Source: Chlorobium sp. (GTDB lineage: Bacteria > Bacteroidota > Chlorobiia > Chlorobiales > Chlorobiaceae). From it: a stretch of DNA of 62,832 bases. The DNA is taken from contig JANQGE010000062.1 of assembly GCA_028277485.1 (NCBI GenBank), forward strand, positions 1-62,832, read 5' to 3'. The notes beneath the pieces are model-generated. The model saw only the letters and a program-made list of their open reading frames with translations. It did no database searches and was not told where the DNA came from. This document shows, piece after piece, positions 25,684 through 34,983 of this stretch. A program made the position numbers and the translations under genes. Within the stretch, counting starts at the first letter, position 1. Each line of letters opens with the position of its first letter.

Positions 25684-26718
25684 TTATCTTTTCAGTACAG
25701 CCCCTACATCCATGACAATATCCTGGAGTGGCTGACGGCGAATACGATGTGGCAGGGCCAGCATGACCGCCTGATCGATATCCGATTTTTCAACTTCGCC
25801 ACGCCCGTCATAGGCGGCAATTGTCTTAGCGGTTTTCATGATGATGATATCTCCCCGGTGCCCGTCAACACCGACTTCCAGACAGTAGTTCGCAATTGCC
25901 AGGAGGTTATCCCTACTGATTGCCACTTCAGGATACAGTTCCCTTGCTCCCCGGATCTTTTCAACAAGCCTGGCTGATTCTTCTGACCGCTGAGCGCAAA
26001 AAGCTTCGGGATTTTCTTCAAAAGCAAAACGTCTCTCCATAACGGTCACCCGTTCAACCGGGTCCGAAATCCCTTCTATGTGCACGCACAGGCCGAAACG
26101 GTCGAGCAGCTGCGGCCTGAGTTCGCCTTCTTCGGGATTCATCGTTCCGACAAGCGTAAAGCGTGAAGGATGGGAAAACGACACGCCTTCCCGTTCGACG
26201 GTATTGACTCCCATGGCTGCGGAATCAAGCAGGACATCGACAACATGATCGTCAAGCAGGTTGACCTCATCGACATACAAAATACCCCGGTGCGCCGCGG
26301 CAAGAAGTCCCGGTTCGATTCTCTTTTCACCTGCCTTGAGGGCATGTTCGAGATCGAGCGTGCCAACCACACGGTCTTCGGTAGCTCCAACCGGCAGCTC
26401 AACGACCTTGACTTTTTGCTTGCTCAAAGAAAGACTGTCATCCGCAGGAACCTCTTCACCCGTCACCGCGAAGCATTCGCGGATAATATCCGGTTCCTCA
26501 TCATGAGCAAGATTGAAAGGAAGTCCCTCAATCACCTCGATTTCAGGAAGAATATCGGCAAGAGCACGAACGGCGGTCGATTTTGCCGTCCCCTTTTCCC
26601 CCCGGATCAACACCCCTGAGAGCGTAGGATTGATGATATTCAGAATCAGGGCGAGCTTCATCTGTTCCTGACCGACAATGGCTGTAAATGGGTAGGTATA
26701 CTGTGTATTTTTATTCAT
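25684..26718 (-). CDS. ChlI/BchI-like AAA+ chelatase subunit
   Basis: 344 residues of the MgChl-I family: FTAIVGQEQMKLALILNIIN, Walker A GEKGTAKST, GILYVDEVNLLDDHVVDVLL (Walker B), sensor region GTMNPEEGELRPQLLDRFGL. It lacks the VWA domain and so corresponds to the I subunit that hydrolyses ATP to drive the CobN/BchH subunit. It overlaps the ChlD-like gene by 4 bp (ATGA). Because it sits between two CobN genes, it probably serves one or both instead of chlorophyll synthesis. Confidence 0.88.
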   Translation of the reverse strand: MNKNTQYTYPFTAIVGQEQMKLALILNIINPTLSGVLIRGEKGTAKSTAVRALADILPEIEVIEGLPFNLAHDEEPDIIRECFAVTGEEVPADDSLSLSKQKVKVVELPVGATEDRVVGTLDLEHALKAGEKRIEPGLLAAAHRGILYVDEVNLLDDHVVDVLLDSAAMGVNTVEREGVSFSHPSRFTLVGTMNPEEGELRPQLLDRFGLCVHIEGISDPVERVTVMERRFAFEENPEAFCAQRSEESARLVEKIRGARELYPEVAISRDNLLAIANYCLEVGVDGHRGDIIIMKTAKTIAAYDGRGEVEKSDIDQAVMLALPHRIRRQPLQDIVMDVGAVLKR

Positions 26719-28703
26719 GATGCAACGTTTTTTACGACGCTCAGCAGCGAATCCGCCTGCAAATCGTCGATTTTATAATATTCAGCGCCGAGCAGCCCGG
26801 CGATCTTCCTGGCAAGCCCGAAATTGATAAGGCCGGGGTCTTCGGTATCCACCACAAGGAACCGGATTCGCTCCTCCCTCGAAATTTTTCTGGAAATCTC
26901 AAAAGCTTCATCCAGGGGTTTTTCCGGCCCAAGAGCCTTGTTCACCTTGCCGTCGGTAACCAGTATGAGTATCGGTCGGGCTTCAGGTTCCTTGATGAGA
27001 TGATTGCGTGCGATTTCGTAGCCCTTGACCATACCTGCGGAAAAAGGGGTCCTTCCCCCCACCGGCATTTCCCGAAGCATGGTTGCGGCTAGCTCGACCG
27101 ATGAGGTAACCGGCAAGTTCACCACAGCGTCATCTTTGCGGAAAGAGACCATTGCTATCTTGTCCCGTTTCTGATAGGCATCGATCAACAATGACATAAC
27201 CGCTCCCTTTGATGCAACCATCCGGCCTCTGGCTCCCATTGATCCGCTTGCATCGACAACGAAAATCAGCAGGTTGCCGAGTCGTTTTTCACGGATTTTC
27301 TCGCGTATATCCTGATCTTTGAGCACAACGGCCATCCCCCGGTTGTTTTCCCGATGGCGTTGAAAAGGCGCTGCCGCCCGCAGCGTCGCATCAAGCGCGA
27401 TATCGTTGTTTTTTCGCTTCACGGTGCTTTTGGTATAGCGGCCCTGTTTTTGGGACACTCTCGACCGGGAACGCCTCCCCGAACCTCTTCGGGTTTTCCT
27501 GTCTTTCGGGGAACTTATTTTGCGTACCTTGAACGGCATCCCGGTATTGAACAGCTGCTCCACGACGGAAACAGCGGAGTCACCCTCAGGCTGCTCCTCA
27601 TCGATTCCCGACCTGCCCTCCTCTCTGTCCTCCGTATCGTTTCCTTCACTCTCACCTTGCTCTTGCTGTTCCTTTTGGGGATTGTTTCCGGCATCCTCAT
27701 GGTGCTTCTGCTCAGCGGAACGGGGCTGTTCCGGCTGCTTGTTGTTTTCACGGTTGCTCTGTTCCTGATCGTCCTTTTTCTCCTGCGGCGGCTCGGGAGG
27801 CGGCGGTGGAACAGGGTCTCTTCTTCTATGAACAAGCGCCAGTCCTGCCACAGCCGTAATGTCGTCAACGGATATTTCCCGTGATCCGCTGTAAGCAGCA
27901 TGCGCTTTCGCCGCTTGCTCTATGACCAAATCGGCCCTGTGGCCGGCGACATTGTTCTCACGGCACAGTTCCGTTATAAAACCACGCAGATGTGACGGGA
28001 CAGCTACACGGAGAAGCAGGCTGCGTGCAGCTGTAATTCTTTCCGCTACCATCTCGTTCTCCTTTCGGTATCTCTGGATAAAACCCCGTTTGTCAGCATC
28101 AAAAGCCTCCCTGCGCACCATTAGTTCAACACGTCTTTCCGCATCGCTTTCCGCCGCAACCTCGACACAAAAGCCGAAACGGTCGAGCAGTTGCGGCCTT
28201 AGCTCACCTTCTTCCGGGTTCATGGTGCCGACAAGCACAAACGATGCGGAATGGGCAAAAGAGATCCCTTCCCGCTCGACATGGTTTTCGCCTGAAGCCA
28301 CGGCGTCGAGAACAATATCGACAATATGGTCGTCCAGCAGGTTCACCTCATCGATATAAAGTATTCCCCCGTCTGCCTTGGCCAGCAGACCGGGCTGAAA
28401 AACCCGCCGTCCTTCCTTCATTGTCTGCTGGAAGTCAATACCGCCAGCCACCATGTCCTCCGTGGCATTCAAGGGCAACGTGACAACGTCTGGAGAACAG
28501 CCGGTTCCTTCAATCGCCGAGATTTTTTCCGGAAGCAGCGCACCCAGAGCCCTCACAGTCGTCGACTTGGCTGTCCCCTTTTCTCCACGTATCACAACGC
28601 CGCCTATCCTGGGGTTGACTGTATTGAGCAGGAGCGACAGTTTCAACTCTTCCTGACCGATAACTGCTGAAAACGGATAAAGACGGCTATGCATAACATT
28701 CAC
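26715..28703 (-). CDS. ChlD/BchD-like chelatase subunit with VWA domain
   Basis: 662 residues in three parts. Residues about 1-300 form an AAA+ module with Walker A GEKGTAKST and GGILYIDEVNLLDDHIVDIV. Residues about 305-400 form a very polar Pro/Glu/Gln/Asn linker. Residues about 475-662 form a von Willebrand A domain with MIDAS LIFVVDASGSMG and ILVTDGKVN. Unlike many ChlD proteins, the Walker A is intact. It overlaps its neighbours on both sides by 4 bp (CobN upstream, ChlI-like downstream), consistent with stoichiometric assembly. Confidence 0.9.
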   Translation of the reverse strand: MNVMHSRLYPFSAVIGQEELKLSLLLNTVNPRIGGVVIRGEKGTAKSTTVRALGALLPEKISAIEGTGCSPDVVTLPLNATEDMVAGGIDFQQTMKEGRRVFQPGLLAKADGGILYIDEVNLLDDHIVDIVLDAVASGENHVEREGISFAHSASFVLVGTMNPEEGELRPQLLDRFGFCVEVAAESDAERRVELMVRREAFDADKRGFIQRYRKENEMVAERITAARSLLLRVAVPSHLRGFITELCRENNVAGHRADLVIEQAAKAHAAYSGSREISVDDITAVAGLALVHRRRDPVPPPPPEPPQEKKDDQEQSNRENNKQPEQPRSAEQKHHEDAGNNPQKEQQEQGESEGNDTEDREEGRSGIDEEQPEGDSAVSVVEQLFNTGMPFKVRKISSPKDRKTRRGSGRRSRSRVSQKQGRYTKSTVKRKNNDIALDATLRAAAPFQRHRENNRGMAVVLKDQDIREKIREKRLGNLLIFVVDASGSMGARGRMVASKGAVMSLLIDAYQKRDKIAMVSFRKDDAVVNLPVTSSVELAATMLREMPVGGRTPFSAGMVKGYEIARNHLIKEPEARPILILVTDGKVNKALGPEKPLDEAFEISRKISREERIRFLVVDTEDPGLINFGLARKIAGLLGAEYYKIDDLQADSLLSVVKNVAS

Positions 28704-31700
28704 TCGTTTATCTCCTCTATCTCCCCCTCTGTTTCAAGATACTCCTCCTGCAGGCGCAGCTTCATCTCGTTGGAAGCGCTCCACATACCACGACTGATAG
28801 CTTCGAGCAGTTTGTCGAGAATATTTTGCCTGGCATAGGGGTTGACCTCCTGCATCCACCGTTTCATCTCTTCGTCAAGCACGTATTTGCCTGCAACACG
28901 CTCGTACATCCAGTCTTCGACCACCTCCGCGGTCGCATCCCAGCCAAGAATGACGTCCATCATCTTGGAAATGTCCCCGGCACCCTTGTAACCATGACGT
29001 TTCAACCCTTCGAGCCATTTCGGGTTGAGCAGGCGGGAACGAAAAATGTGTTTGGCTTCCTCGAATGTCGAACGGACCTTGACACGGCCGGGATCGGAAC
29101 TGTCCCCGACAAACGCAAACGGCAGCTCACCTCGCTCGTTTTTCGCCGCGGTGATCAACCCTCCGTAATAGTTGTAATAGTCGGTACAGGAAAACATGTC
29201 GTACTCGCGGGAATCCTCGTTCTTGACGGTCGCGTCGAGTCTGGAAAGCACTTTTCTGAAAGTAGCGGGCTTTTGTTTTCCATATGATCCGCGACCATAG
29301 GCATGAGAAGAGTAGCGGACATAGTTATCGGCTAGATCAGCTTTCATCTCCCAGTTTTTCGATTCGATCAATTCCTCGACACCCGCCCCGTAGGTTCCTG
29401 GAGGACACCCGAAAACCCTGAACGTCGCCTCACGCATGGCTTCATCTTCGTTCATTCCATCCTCGCGGTAACTCTTGACATCAGAGAGAACGTTTCGCCG
29501 CAACAGATTGATTTCAGGCGGCTCGTTGAGAGCGGCAACCATCTTGACTGCATCATCTATCCGGTCGACAAGCAGAGGAAAAGCATCACGGAAAAACCCG
29601 GAAATCCGGGGTACGATATCGAGTCTCGGCCACTTGAGTTCGCTGGAAGGAATGATTTCGAGTCCCTCGACGTAACCGCTCCCTTTTTTCCAGACCGGCC
29701 TGATCCCCATAAGGTAAAAGATCTCGGCAAGATCGTCACCACCGGAGCGCATGGTCGCTCCGCCAAACAGAATGATACCGATACTCTGCGGGTACTCGCC
29801 TTTTTCCTGCAGATAGCGCTCCACCAGGGCATCACCAAGACTCACTCCCACCTTCCATGCTGCAGGTGTAGGAATTTTCTGGGGATCGATGGAGTAGAAG
29901 TTTCTTCCCGTAGGGAGAATATCGGCCTGACCGCGCGTGGGAGCTCCCGAAGGTCCGGCCTCCACATGCCGTCCATCAAACCCTTTGAGAGAAGACCCGA
30001 TTTCATCACCCACCTTCCTGATTCGGGGCACAAGTTCGGCACAGATAAAGGCTAATCCTTCCAGAACATCCCCGGTAACGATATCAGGCATGGCCTCCCG
30101 CACCACGGATGGAGCACCCGGTGAGTAGTCGTGCAATGAAAGCAGCCCCACCATGTCGAGCGCTGTTTCATGGGCTTCACGGATAACTTGACCACCTGTT
30201 TTCCGCAACGTACCGAACACCGGGACACCCCTTTTTTCGATCAGGTCATCCATATCGTATCCCCTGGCCTTGAGAACGGACTCACGCAGGGACGGCACCC
30301 CTCCCTGGTCGAGCCGCATCATCTGAACAATCATCTCAATCAGAGGCTCTCCCTCGGGAGCAACACCGAGCGTGTGCAGCCCGTCAGCGATCATCGTATC
30401 GGCAATCTCATCAAGATAACCATGCAAATGTTCGAGAAACTTTTCGAAATCCGCCATGGCCGCCTCGCGGTCATATCCAGTATCCTTGTCGAGATCGGCA
30501 TCAACCAGAGCGTCCCAGATCATCGGTCGCAGCACATCGAGTTTCCCGGGATCGCTGCGTCGGGCATCGGCATAGTCCCGAAGCAGGTTATCGAGTCCTG
30601 CCATCTCCTCATAAAGATCGGCGTTGGTGTACGCTGGTGTCAGGTGATCGACAATGCAGCAGTATGATCTTCGCTTTGCCTGGGTACCCTCGCTCGGATC
30701 ATTGATGATATAGGGATAGATATTCGGCAGGTCCATGATCGCCAGATCAGGATAACACTCCTCCGACAGCCCGAGCGCCTTGCCCGGAAGCCACTCCAAA
30801 GAACCGTGCTTACCCACGTGCATGACCGCATCGGCCTTGAACACATCCCTTATCCAGCGATAGTGTGCCAGATAGTGATGCGGGGGCGGAATATCGGGAT
30901 CATGCACGAGCTGGTCCTGGCGCTCCAGCTTTCCCCGTGGAGGCTGAATAGTGATAAAGACGTTTCCGTTGACCGTTCCGGGAAAAAGCAGTTTACCGTC
31001 ATGAACAAACAGATCACCAGGCATTTCATCCCAGTTACCAATCATCCTCTCCCTGGCTGGTGTGGGGAGAGATTCATGCCAGGACCGATACTCATCCGGC
31101 CCCGCCGTCGCTTCAGCCTTTTCGGCCATTCTGTCGGGAGTCAGCCAGCGGCGGTCACAGGTCATGCCATCAAGCAATTCTCGGGCAAGATCATCGCCGT
31201 GTTCATACTGTCTGCTGATTTTGTACCCTTCACCCGCCATCCGCTTGAGCAACAGCCTGACGCTTTCGAAACTGTCGAGACCGACGGCACATCCGATCCG
31301 GTCATTACGAGGGGGATAATGGTGAAAAACAACTGCAATACGTTTTTCCCGGTTCGGCTTGCTGCGCAATGCCGCCCACCTGAGCGCAATGGAAACAAGC
31401 TTTCGAACCCTCTCCTCGATCGGCATGATCTTGACAAGCTGTGAGCCGGTCAAGGCATCGACACCTGCCTCCTCTCTTGTAGCGAAAGGCACGGTAATCA
31501 AGGCACCGTCAAATTCCGGCTGTGCTGCAGAAAAGGAAACTTCCATCGTGCCGAGCCCTTGAAGACTCTTTTTCCACTGCTCAAAGGGTTGAAACGTCAT
31601 CAAAGCCTGCAGAAAAGGCACATCGAGGCCGGGAAGAATGTCTCTGTAATCCGGAGAGTTCAGGGTAAGGGAAAACAAGAGCGGGTTGATCAGCACATCG

Positions 31701-32476
31701 ATTCTGCTTTTTCCATCAGCATCTTTGAAAAAGGTTTCGGCCACGTGATCCGAACCTTTGTTACCCCGCACTGCATCCTTGTAACGGAGATGAAAGACGG
31801 CAATAACGTTAGCCCCCCGGTGCTCGATCTCTTTGATCAGGCTGTCAAATGCCGCCAGATCACCGTCGATGAAGTAGCTTTGATAAAACCAGAGTCCAAC
31901 GGTTGGTTTTGAAGGATCGACATGTTTTTCGAGATAGCCTTCGATATCGTCGAATGCAGGAAAATCAGGGTGGTAGATCCCCTCATGCGGCAGTTTCCGG
32001 GGAGCTTCGACCGGAAGATCGGCAGAAAAGAGGACATTGTGCAGATACCGCAGCATATTCCTGAAATTTTCCACCCCCCCGTTCATGAGATAACGATTGA
32101 CGACTTCACCTTGTTCGGTCCCGAACATCCCACTGTGCCCTCTCGCCAACTCAAGGGCCTCTTCATCCCCGCCTGCAGAATGAATGACCAGAAGCGGCGT
32201 TTCCCGGCCTTCGTTTTTTCTCAGCCGGCATGCTTCGAGAAACTCGTCGAACGGAGGAAACGATGCCTTACCGCCCATCATCCGAACGATAAACACATCC
32301 GACTCGACCGCCTGACGCACAAACTCCGCCGCCTGCACCGGCGTCGACAACTGGGAACGAAGACGAGCCTTCACGCTCACCGATCCGCCATCGTCGATAT
32401 AACGGCGCACGCCTGCGCTCAATGAAGGAATCTCCGATGGACTGGTGCTGAAATAACACAAAGTGAAATGTTTCAT
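28700..32476 (-). CDS. cobN: CobN-type chelatase large subunit (first paralogue)
   Basis: About 1,258 residues; the start MKHFTLCYFSTSPSEIPSLS at 32476 creates a 4 bp ATGA overlap with the radical SAM gene and is preferred to 32533. Family marks are RIGCAVGLDSFESVRLLLKR, PPHHYLAHYRWIRDVFKADA, HVGKHGSLEWLPGKALGLSE, NIYPYIINDPSEGTQAKRRS, DILPTGRNFYSIDPQKIPTP and FGCPPGTYGAGVEELIESK. It is the CobN partner closest to the ChlD/ChlI pair (4 bp overlap). Cobalt chelation into a corrin or late precursor is the family function in the aerobic route. The same locus also has CbiK, so its role here is open. Confidence 0.9.
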   Translation of the reverse strand: MKHFTLCYFSTSPSEIPSLSAGVRRYIDDGGSVSVKARLRSQLSTPVQAAEFVRQAVESDVFIVRMMGGKASFPPFDEFLEACRLRKNEGRETPLLVIHSAGGDEEALELARGHSGMFGTEQGEVVNRYLMNGGVENFRNMLRYLHNVLFSADLPVEAPRKLPHEGIYHPDFPAFDDIEGYLEKHVDPSKPTVGLWFYQSYFIDGDLAAFDSLIKEIEHRGANVIAVFHLRYKDAVRGNKGSDHVAETFFKDADGKSRIDVLINPLLFSLTLNSPDYRDILPGLDVPFLQALMTFQPFEQWKKSLQGLGTMEVSFSAAQPEFDGALITVPFATREEAGVDALTGSQLVKIMPIEERVRKLVSIALRWAALRSKPNREKRIAVVFHHYPPRNDRIGCAVGLDSFESVRLLLKRMAGEGYKISRQYEHGDDLARELLDGMTCDRRWLTPDRMAEKAEATAGPDEYRSWHESLPTPARERMIGNWDEMPGDLFVHDGKLLFPGTVNGNVFITIQPPRGKLERQDQLVHDPDIPPPHHYLAHYRWIRDVFKADAVMHVGKHGSLEWLPGKALGLSEECYPDLAIMDLPNIYPYIINDPSEGTQAKRRSYCCIVDHLTPAYTNADLYEEMAGLDNLLRDYADARRSDPGKLDVLRPMIWDALVDADLDKDTGYDREAAMADFEKFLEHLHGYLDEIADTMIADGLHTLGVAPEGEPLIEMIVQMMRLDQGGVPSLRESVLKARGYDMDDLIEKRGVPVFGTLRKTGGQVIREAHETALDMVGLLSLHDYSPGAPSVVREAMPDIVTGDVLEGLAFICAELVPRIRKVGDEIGSSLKGFDGRHVEAGPSGAPTRGQADILPTGRNFYSIDPQKIPTPAAWKVGVSLGDALVERYLQEKGEYPQSIGIILFGGATMRSGGDDLAEIFYLMGIRPVWKKGSGYVEGLEIIPSSELKWPRLDIVPRISGFFRDAFPLLVDRIDDAVKMVAALNEPPEINLLRRNVLSDVKSYREDGMNEDEAMREATFRVFGCPPGTYGAGVEELIESKNWEMKADLADNYVRYSSHAYGRGSYGKQKPATFRKVLSRLDATVKNEDSREYDMFSCTDYYNYYGGLITAAKNERGELPFAFVGDSSDPGRVKVRSTFEEAKHIFRSRLLNPKWLEGLKRHGYKGAGDISKMMDVILGWDATAEVVEDWMYERVAGKYVLDEEMKRWMQEVNPYARQNILDKLLEAISRGMWSASNEMKLRLQEEYLETEGEIEEINE

Positions 32477-33510
32477 ACCGCTATTTCTCCTTTTTGAAGG
32501 CAATAATCGAAAATTGCCTTGTAAACAACACACATGAGATACCCCCGGTCATTACCGTTGTACATCATTCTTGACGGGCACTCCCCTGGACACCGCCCTT
32601 CAAGAGGACAGCCGGAACACCAGCTTTCTTCAGCACGAATACCCGACAGGCAATGGACCGGCGCACCTCGCTGCTGCCCGTCAAGCGTTCCGAGAAAACA
32701 GGATGGATCACCAACGGTCTGAGTGCAGGGATAAAGACTCCCGTCAGGCGTAACGGCAAGGCTTTCTCCTTTCGAGGCGGAACAGTAGTGAGCCTTGGAA
32801 CCTTGTTTGAACGCCCGCAGCACCAGTGATTTTTCACGCAGTATAAGGGGGCGACAACGCTTGCTGTTAAGAAAGTCAATTGTTTCAAGCATCTCCAGTA
32901 TCCCGTCCCTGAGACAATTTTTTTCCGGCAAACAGCAACAGCCCTTGCCTTTTGCGCCTCCTTTTCTAACAAGCAGATCCAACCCTATCCCTGAAGCCAT
33001 CTGAAAAGCATGCATAACCAGAGCAAGCAAATGCAGCTTGCCTGCATTCCGGTCCGAGAGGACCGTGGTTACCCTGAACGGCACCTGTTCCTCATTCAGC
33101 ACCCTGATAGCGCGGTAGGTTGCCGCACTGCCTCCTCGCAACTCTTCCTGCAGACGGGGAGGGCCATCAACGCTGAGACCGATGGAAACAGCATACTTGC
33201 CAAGCCTTCTGATAATTTCTCTGTCCAGCAGGACCCCATTTGTCTGAATCGCAATAGTAACAGGCCATTCTTCCCGGCGAATCAGTTCGAGAATTGAAAA
33301 GACCCGTTCACTTTCAAGCAGGGGTTCACCGCCGGTAATCTGAACATGAAAAGGTTTCCCCGGTGCCACTGCCATATGCAAAGCTTTCATGGCTGTTTCA
33401 AGACTCATGGCATCCCCGGAACACTTTTCCCCTTCATAGCAATATGAACAGGAAAGATTGCAGGACGTTGTTACCACCAGCATCAGGTACGATGGACAAA
33501 ACATACTCAT
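32473..33510 (-). CDS. Radical SAM enzyme with SPASM-like Cys-rich C-terminus
   Basis: 345 residues. The radical SAM cluster site is C17-x3-C21-x2-C24 in TTSCNLSCSYCYEGEKC, followed by ITGGEPLL (residues 58-65) for SAM binding. The C-terminal third has HYC, LYPCTQTVG, SWCSGCPLEGRCPGECPSRM and YLMCVVYK, the spacing of a SPASM domain that holds extra FeS clusters in enzymes modifying peptides (anSME, PqqE types). Both gene ends overlap their neighbours by 4 bp (TIM barrel upstream, CobN downstream). I recall database families named CbpB for a peptide-modifying enzyme tied to cobalt chelatase genes; that link is unverified here. The substrate may be a peptide, CobN or a corrinoid. Confidence 0.85.
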   Translation of the reverse strand: MSMFCPSYLMLVVTTSCNLSCSYCYEGEKCSGDAMSLETAMKALHMAVAPGKPFHVQITGGEPLLESERVFSILELIRREEWPVTIAIQTNGVLLDREIIRRLGKYAVSIGLSVDGPPRLQEELRGGSAATYRAIRVLNEEQVPFRVTTVLSDRNAGKLHLLALVMHAFQMASGIGLDLLVRKGGAKGKGCCCLPEKNCLRDGILEMLETIDFLNSKRCRPLILREKSLVLRAFKQGSKAHYCSASKGESLAVTPDGSLYPCTQTVGDPSCFLGTLDGQQRGAPVHCLSGIRAEESWCSGCPLEGRCPGECPSRMMYNGNDRGYLMCVVYKAIFDYCLQKGEIAV

Positions 33511-34514
33511 CGCTTCTGTTCCCGGGGGAAAAACATCTTTTCCAGTGACTTTTTCTGACGCCGGATTTTATCGACCCACTCTTCCCTCGAACTGAAAGAA
33601 AACTCAAAAACAGTGGTTTCAGGCTCGATGCTCTCGAACAAACCGGAAATAGATGAATGATCAAAAGCATCATGAACATCAATCTGCCTTACATGCCGGG
33701 AGGCGACGGCAAAACGCTCATGGAAAGTCTTGGCTTCACCGAACGGGCTCTTCTGTTTCATGCTTGCGGTTACATATTCCCCCGAAAGGTTTTTACAAAG
33801 ATGAACCGCTTTGACAAGATTGCGATACTCTCCAAGACGATCGACCTCGTCAAGCAGATAGTCTATAGCTTCTTTTTCATTTTTGAGAGACTGATTCTTG
33901 TTCAATATATGGCCGGTATCCAGAACAAGACCCGGTTTATGATAATCAAGCTTGCTGAACAGCCGGTCAATTTCTCGCACGTCGTCGAGCCGGAAATTGC
34001 CCGGCCACCAGAGATTTTCAAACAAAAACCAGCCATCATACGCTGTGTCACGGACAACCTCGTTGACCACATCGGCAGACAGATCGACCATCTCTTCCCA
34101 ACTCCACGGTGGATCCCAGTTGAAAATGTAGTCGAGTTCATAATGGACAGGATGAAAAACCACATAGGGGCAGTTGAAACGCCTTGCAAGTTCGAGCTGC
34201 GTCCGGTAGCAGGCAACGATTGTCTCTCGGCTGGTGCCGCCATAGTACATCTCTATGTTCCTTTCGTTGTCGAACATCGCGAGGAGTTGCTGCCGGTCAT
34301 TGCCCCATATCTGCTTGAGCATTACGAAAAAACGCAGGTGAATGCCACCGATGATCTCTTCGGGAATGGTGTCATACTCGTAATCACCCACCGGATAAAG
34401 CTCATAACCGTCGAAACCTGTCTCATCGAGCAGAGAAACAGCATGCTCCCAACGCTCACCCGCGATGGCAAGATCGTTTGCATGAGTGCTGATATTGAGT
34501 AAGAAACGCATCAC
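33507..34514 (-). CDS. Xylose-isomerase-like TIM-barrel protein
   Basis: 335 residues; the barrel pattern is LLNISTHANDLAI, GFDGYELYPVGD, YVVFHPVHYELDYIF, GWFLFENLWWPGNF, PGLVLDTGHILN, AVHLCKN and a final ETTVFEFSF strand. Acidic and His residues at strand ends (E in FLFENLW, D in VLDTGH, H in AVHLC, E in VFEFS) would hold a divalent metal. The fold is shared with CbiR, which acts on cobamides. It is the first clear gene behind riboswitch 3 and overlaps the radical SAM gene by 4 bp. The first ATG is at 34514 and a second at 34511. Function is unknown. Confidence 0.8.
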   Translation of the reverse strand: MMRFLLNISTHANDLAIAGERWEHAVSLLDETGFDGYELYPVGDYEYDTIPEEIIGGIHLRFFVMLKQIWGNDRQQLLAMFDNERNIEMYYGGTSRETIVACYRTQLELARRFNCPYVVFHPVHYELDYIFNWDPPWSWEEMVDLSADVVNEVVRDTAYDGWFLFENLWWPGNFRLDDVREIDRLFSKLDYHKPGLVLDTGHILNKNQSLKNEKEAIDYLLDEVDRLGEYRNLVKAVHLCKNLSGEYVTASMKQKSPFGEAKTFHERFAVASRHVRQIDVHDAFDHSSISGLFESIEPETTVFEFSFSSREEWVDKIRRQKKSLEKMFFPREQKR

Positions 34515-34549
34515 ATACTGTTCATGGTCTGGCCAAAAAAGTCACGTTT

Positions 34550-34654
34550 TCATGTACGAAAATCGGGAAAGCAGCAACAGTACGTATGCCAGGCAAAAGC
34601 AGGAAAACGGTAGCAGGAAATCCCGGAGGCAGAGCAGGAACAGGCTGAAAGCAC
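34550..34654 (-). CDS. Candidate 34-residue Cys-rich peptide in the riboswitch 3 operon leader
   Basis: A GTG at 34654 is preceded, 7 bases away, by GGAG (34665-34662), a good ribosome site. It opens a 34-codon frame ending in TGA at 34550. The peptide has six cysteines at positions 5, 7, 14, 26, 27 and 28 (ACSCSASGISC early, YCCCF late). It lies after the P13 hairpin and 36 bp before the TIM-barrel gene, upstream of a SPASM-type radical SAM gene, where a peptide substrate could be expected. Caution: the local strand is pyrimidine-rich and all three frames are open, so this could be chance. Confidence 0.3.
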   Translation of the reverse strand: MLSACSCSASGISCYRFPAFAWHTYCCCFPDFRT

Positions 34655-34701
34655 GGCCTTTCTCCAGGAAAGAAACAATGTAACACACACACAAATCAGT
34701 T

Positions 34702-34908
34702 GCCTTGACCCGAAGCGAAAACATTACGGCAGGTCTTCTGACTTTCCTGAATCTGCCGCCTTCCCGACCCGGTGGCCCGGTTCAGTGGCATATTTGACAG
34801 ATCGAAACAACCGACATGAAGCCGGCACAGGATTACAGCAGCGGGTACTGTTCCGGATTTTCACCGGATTCCCTTTTAAGCCGGTTGATAGAGGTCTCCC
34901 GGCACCGC
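34702..34908 (-). ncRNA. Cobalamin riboswitch 3 (with P13-like hairpin)
   Basis: Minus-strand hallmarks in order: CCGGCTTAAAAGGGAATCCG, GTGAAAATCCGGAACAG, TACCCGCTGCTGTAATCC, GCCACTGAACCGGGCC, GGGAAGGCGG and GTCAGAAGACCTGCC. A hairpin with a CGGGTC loop (34702-34716) follows. It heads the TIM barrel-radical SAM-CobN-ChlD-ChlI operon and should repress it when cobalamin is abundant. The core is close to riboswitch 5. Confidence 0.93.
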
Positions 34909-34916
34909 AATGGTTT

Positions 34917-34945
34917 TATATACAGGAAAACAATTTGAAATACAA
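34917..34945 (-). promoter_or_regulatory. Probable sigma-70-type promoter for the riboswitch 3 transcript
   Basis: Minus strand TTGTAT (34945-34940), 17 bp spacer, TATATA (34922-34917). Transcription would start about 8 bp later, close to the 5' edge of the aptamer. Confidence 0.5.
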
Positions 34946-34983
34946 ATTCTCGACTCTTTCGTTTTTTATCAGCACTCCCCTAT

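Noticed and set aside
21840..32476. Reading the two large subunits as magnesium chelatase BchH
   Set aside because: They sit in riboswitch-controlled B12 operons, beside cobamide transport genes, and their motifs look CobN-like. BchH cannot be fully excluded without a tree.
34542..34724. 60-codon hydrophobic ORF at the head of the riboswitch 3 leader
   Set aside because: Its ATG lies between the aptamer and the P13 hairpin, the hairpin falls inside the frame, and no ribosome site precedes it. The openness comes from pyrimidine-rich sequence in all three frames.
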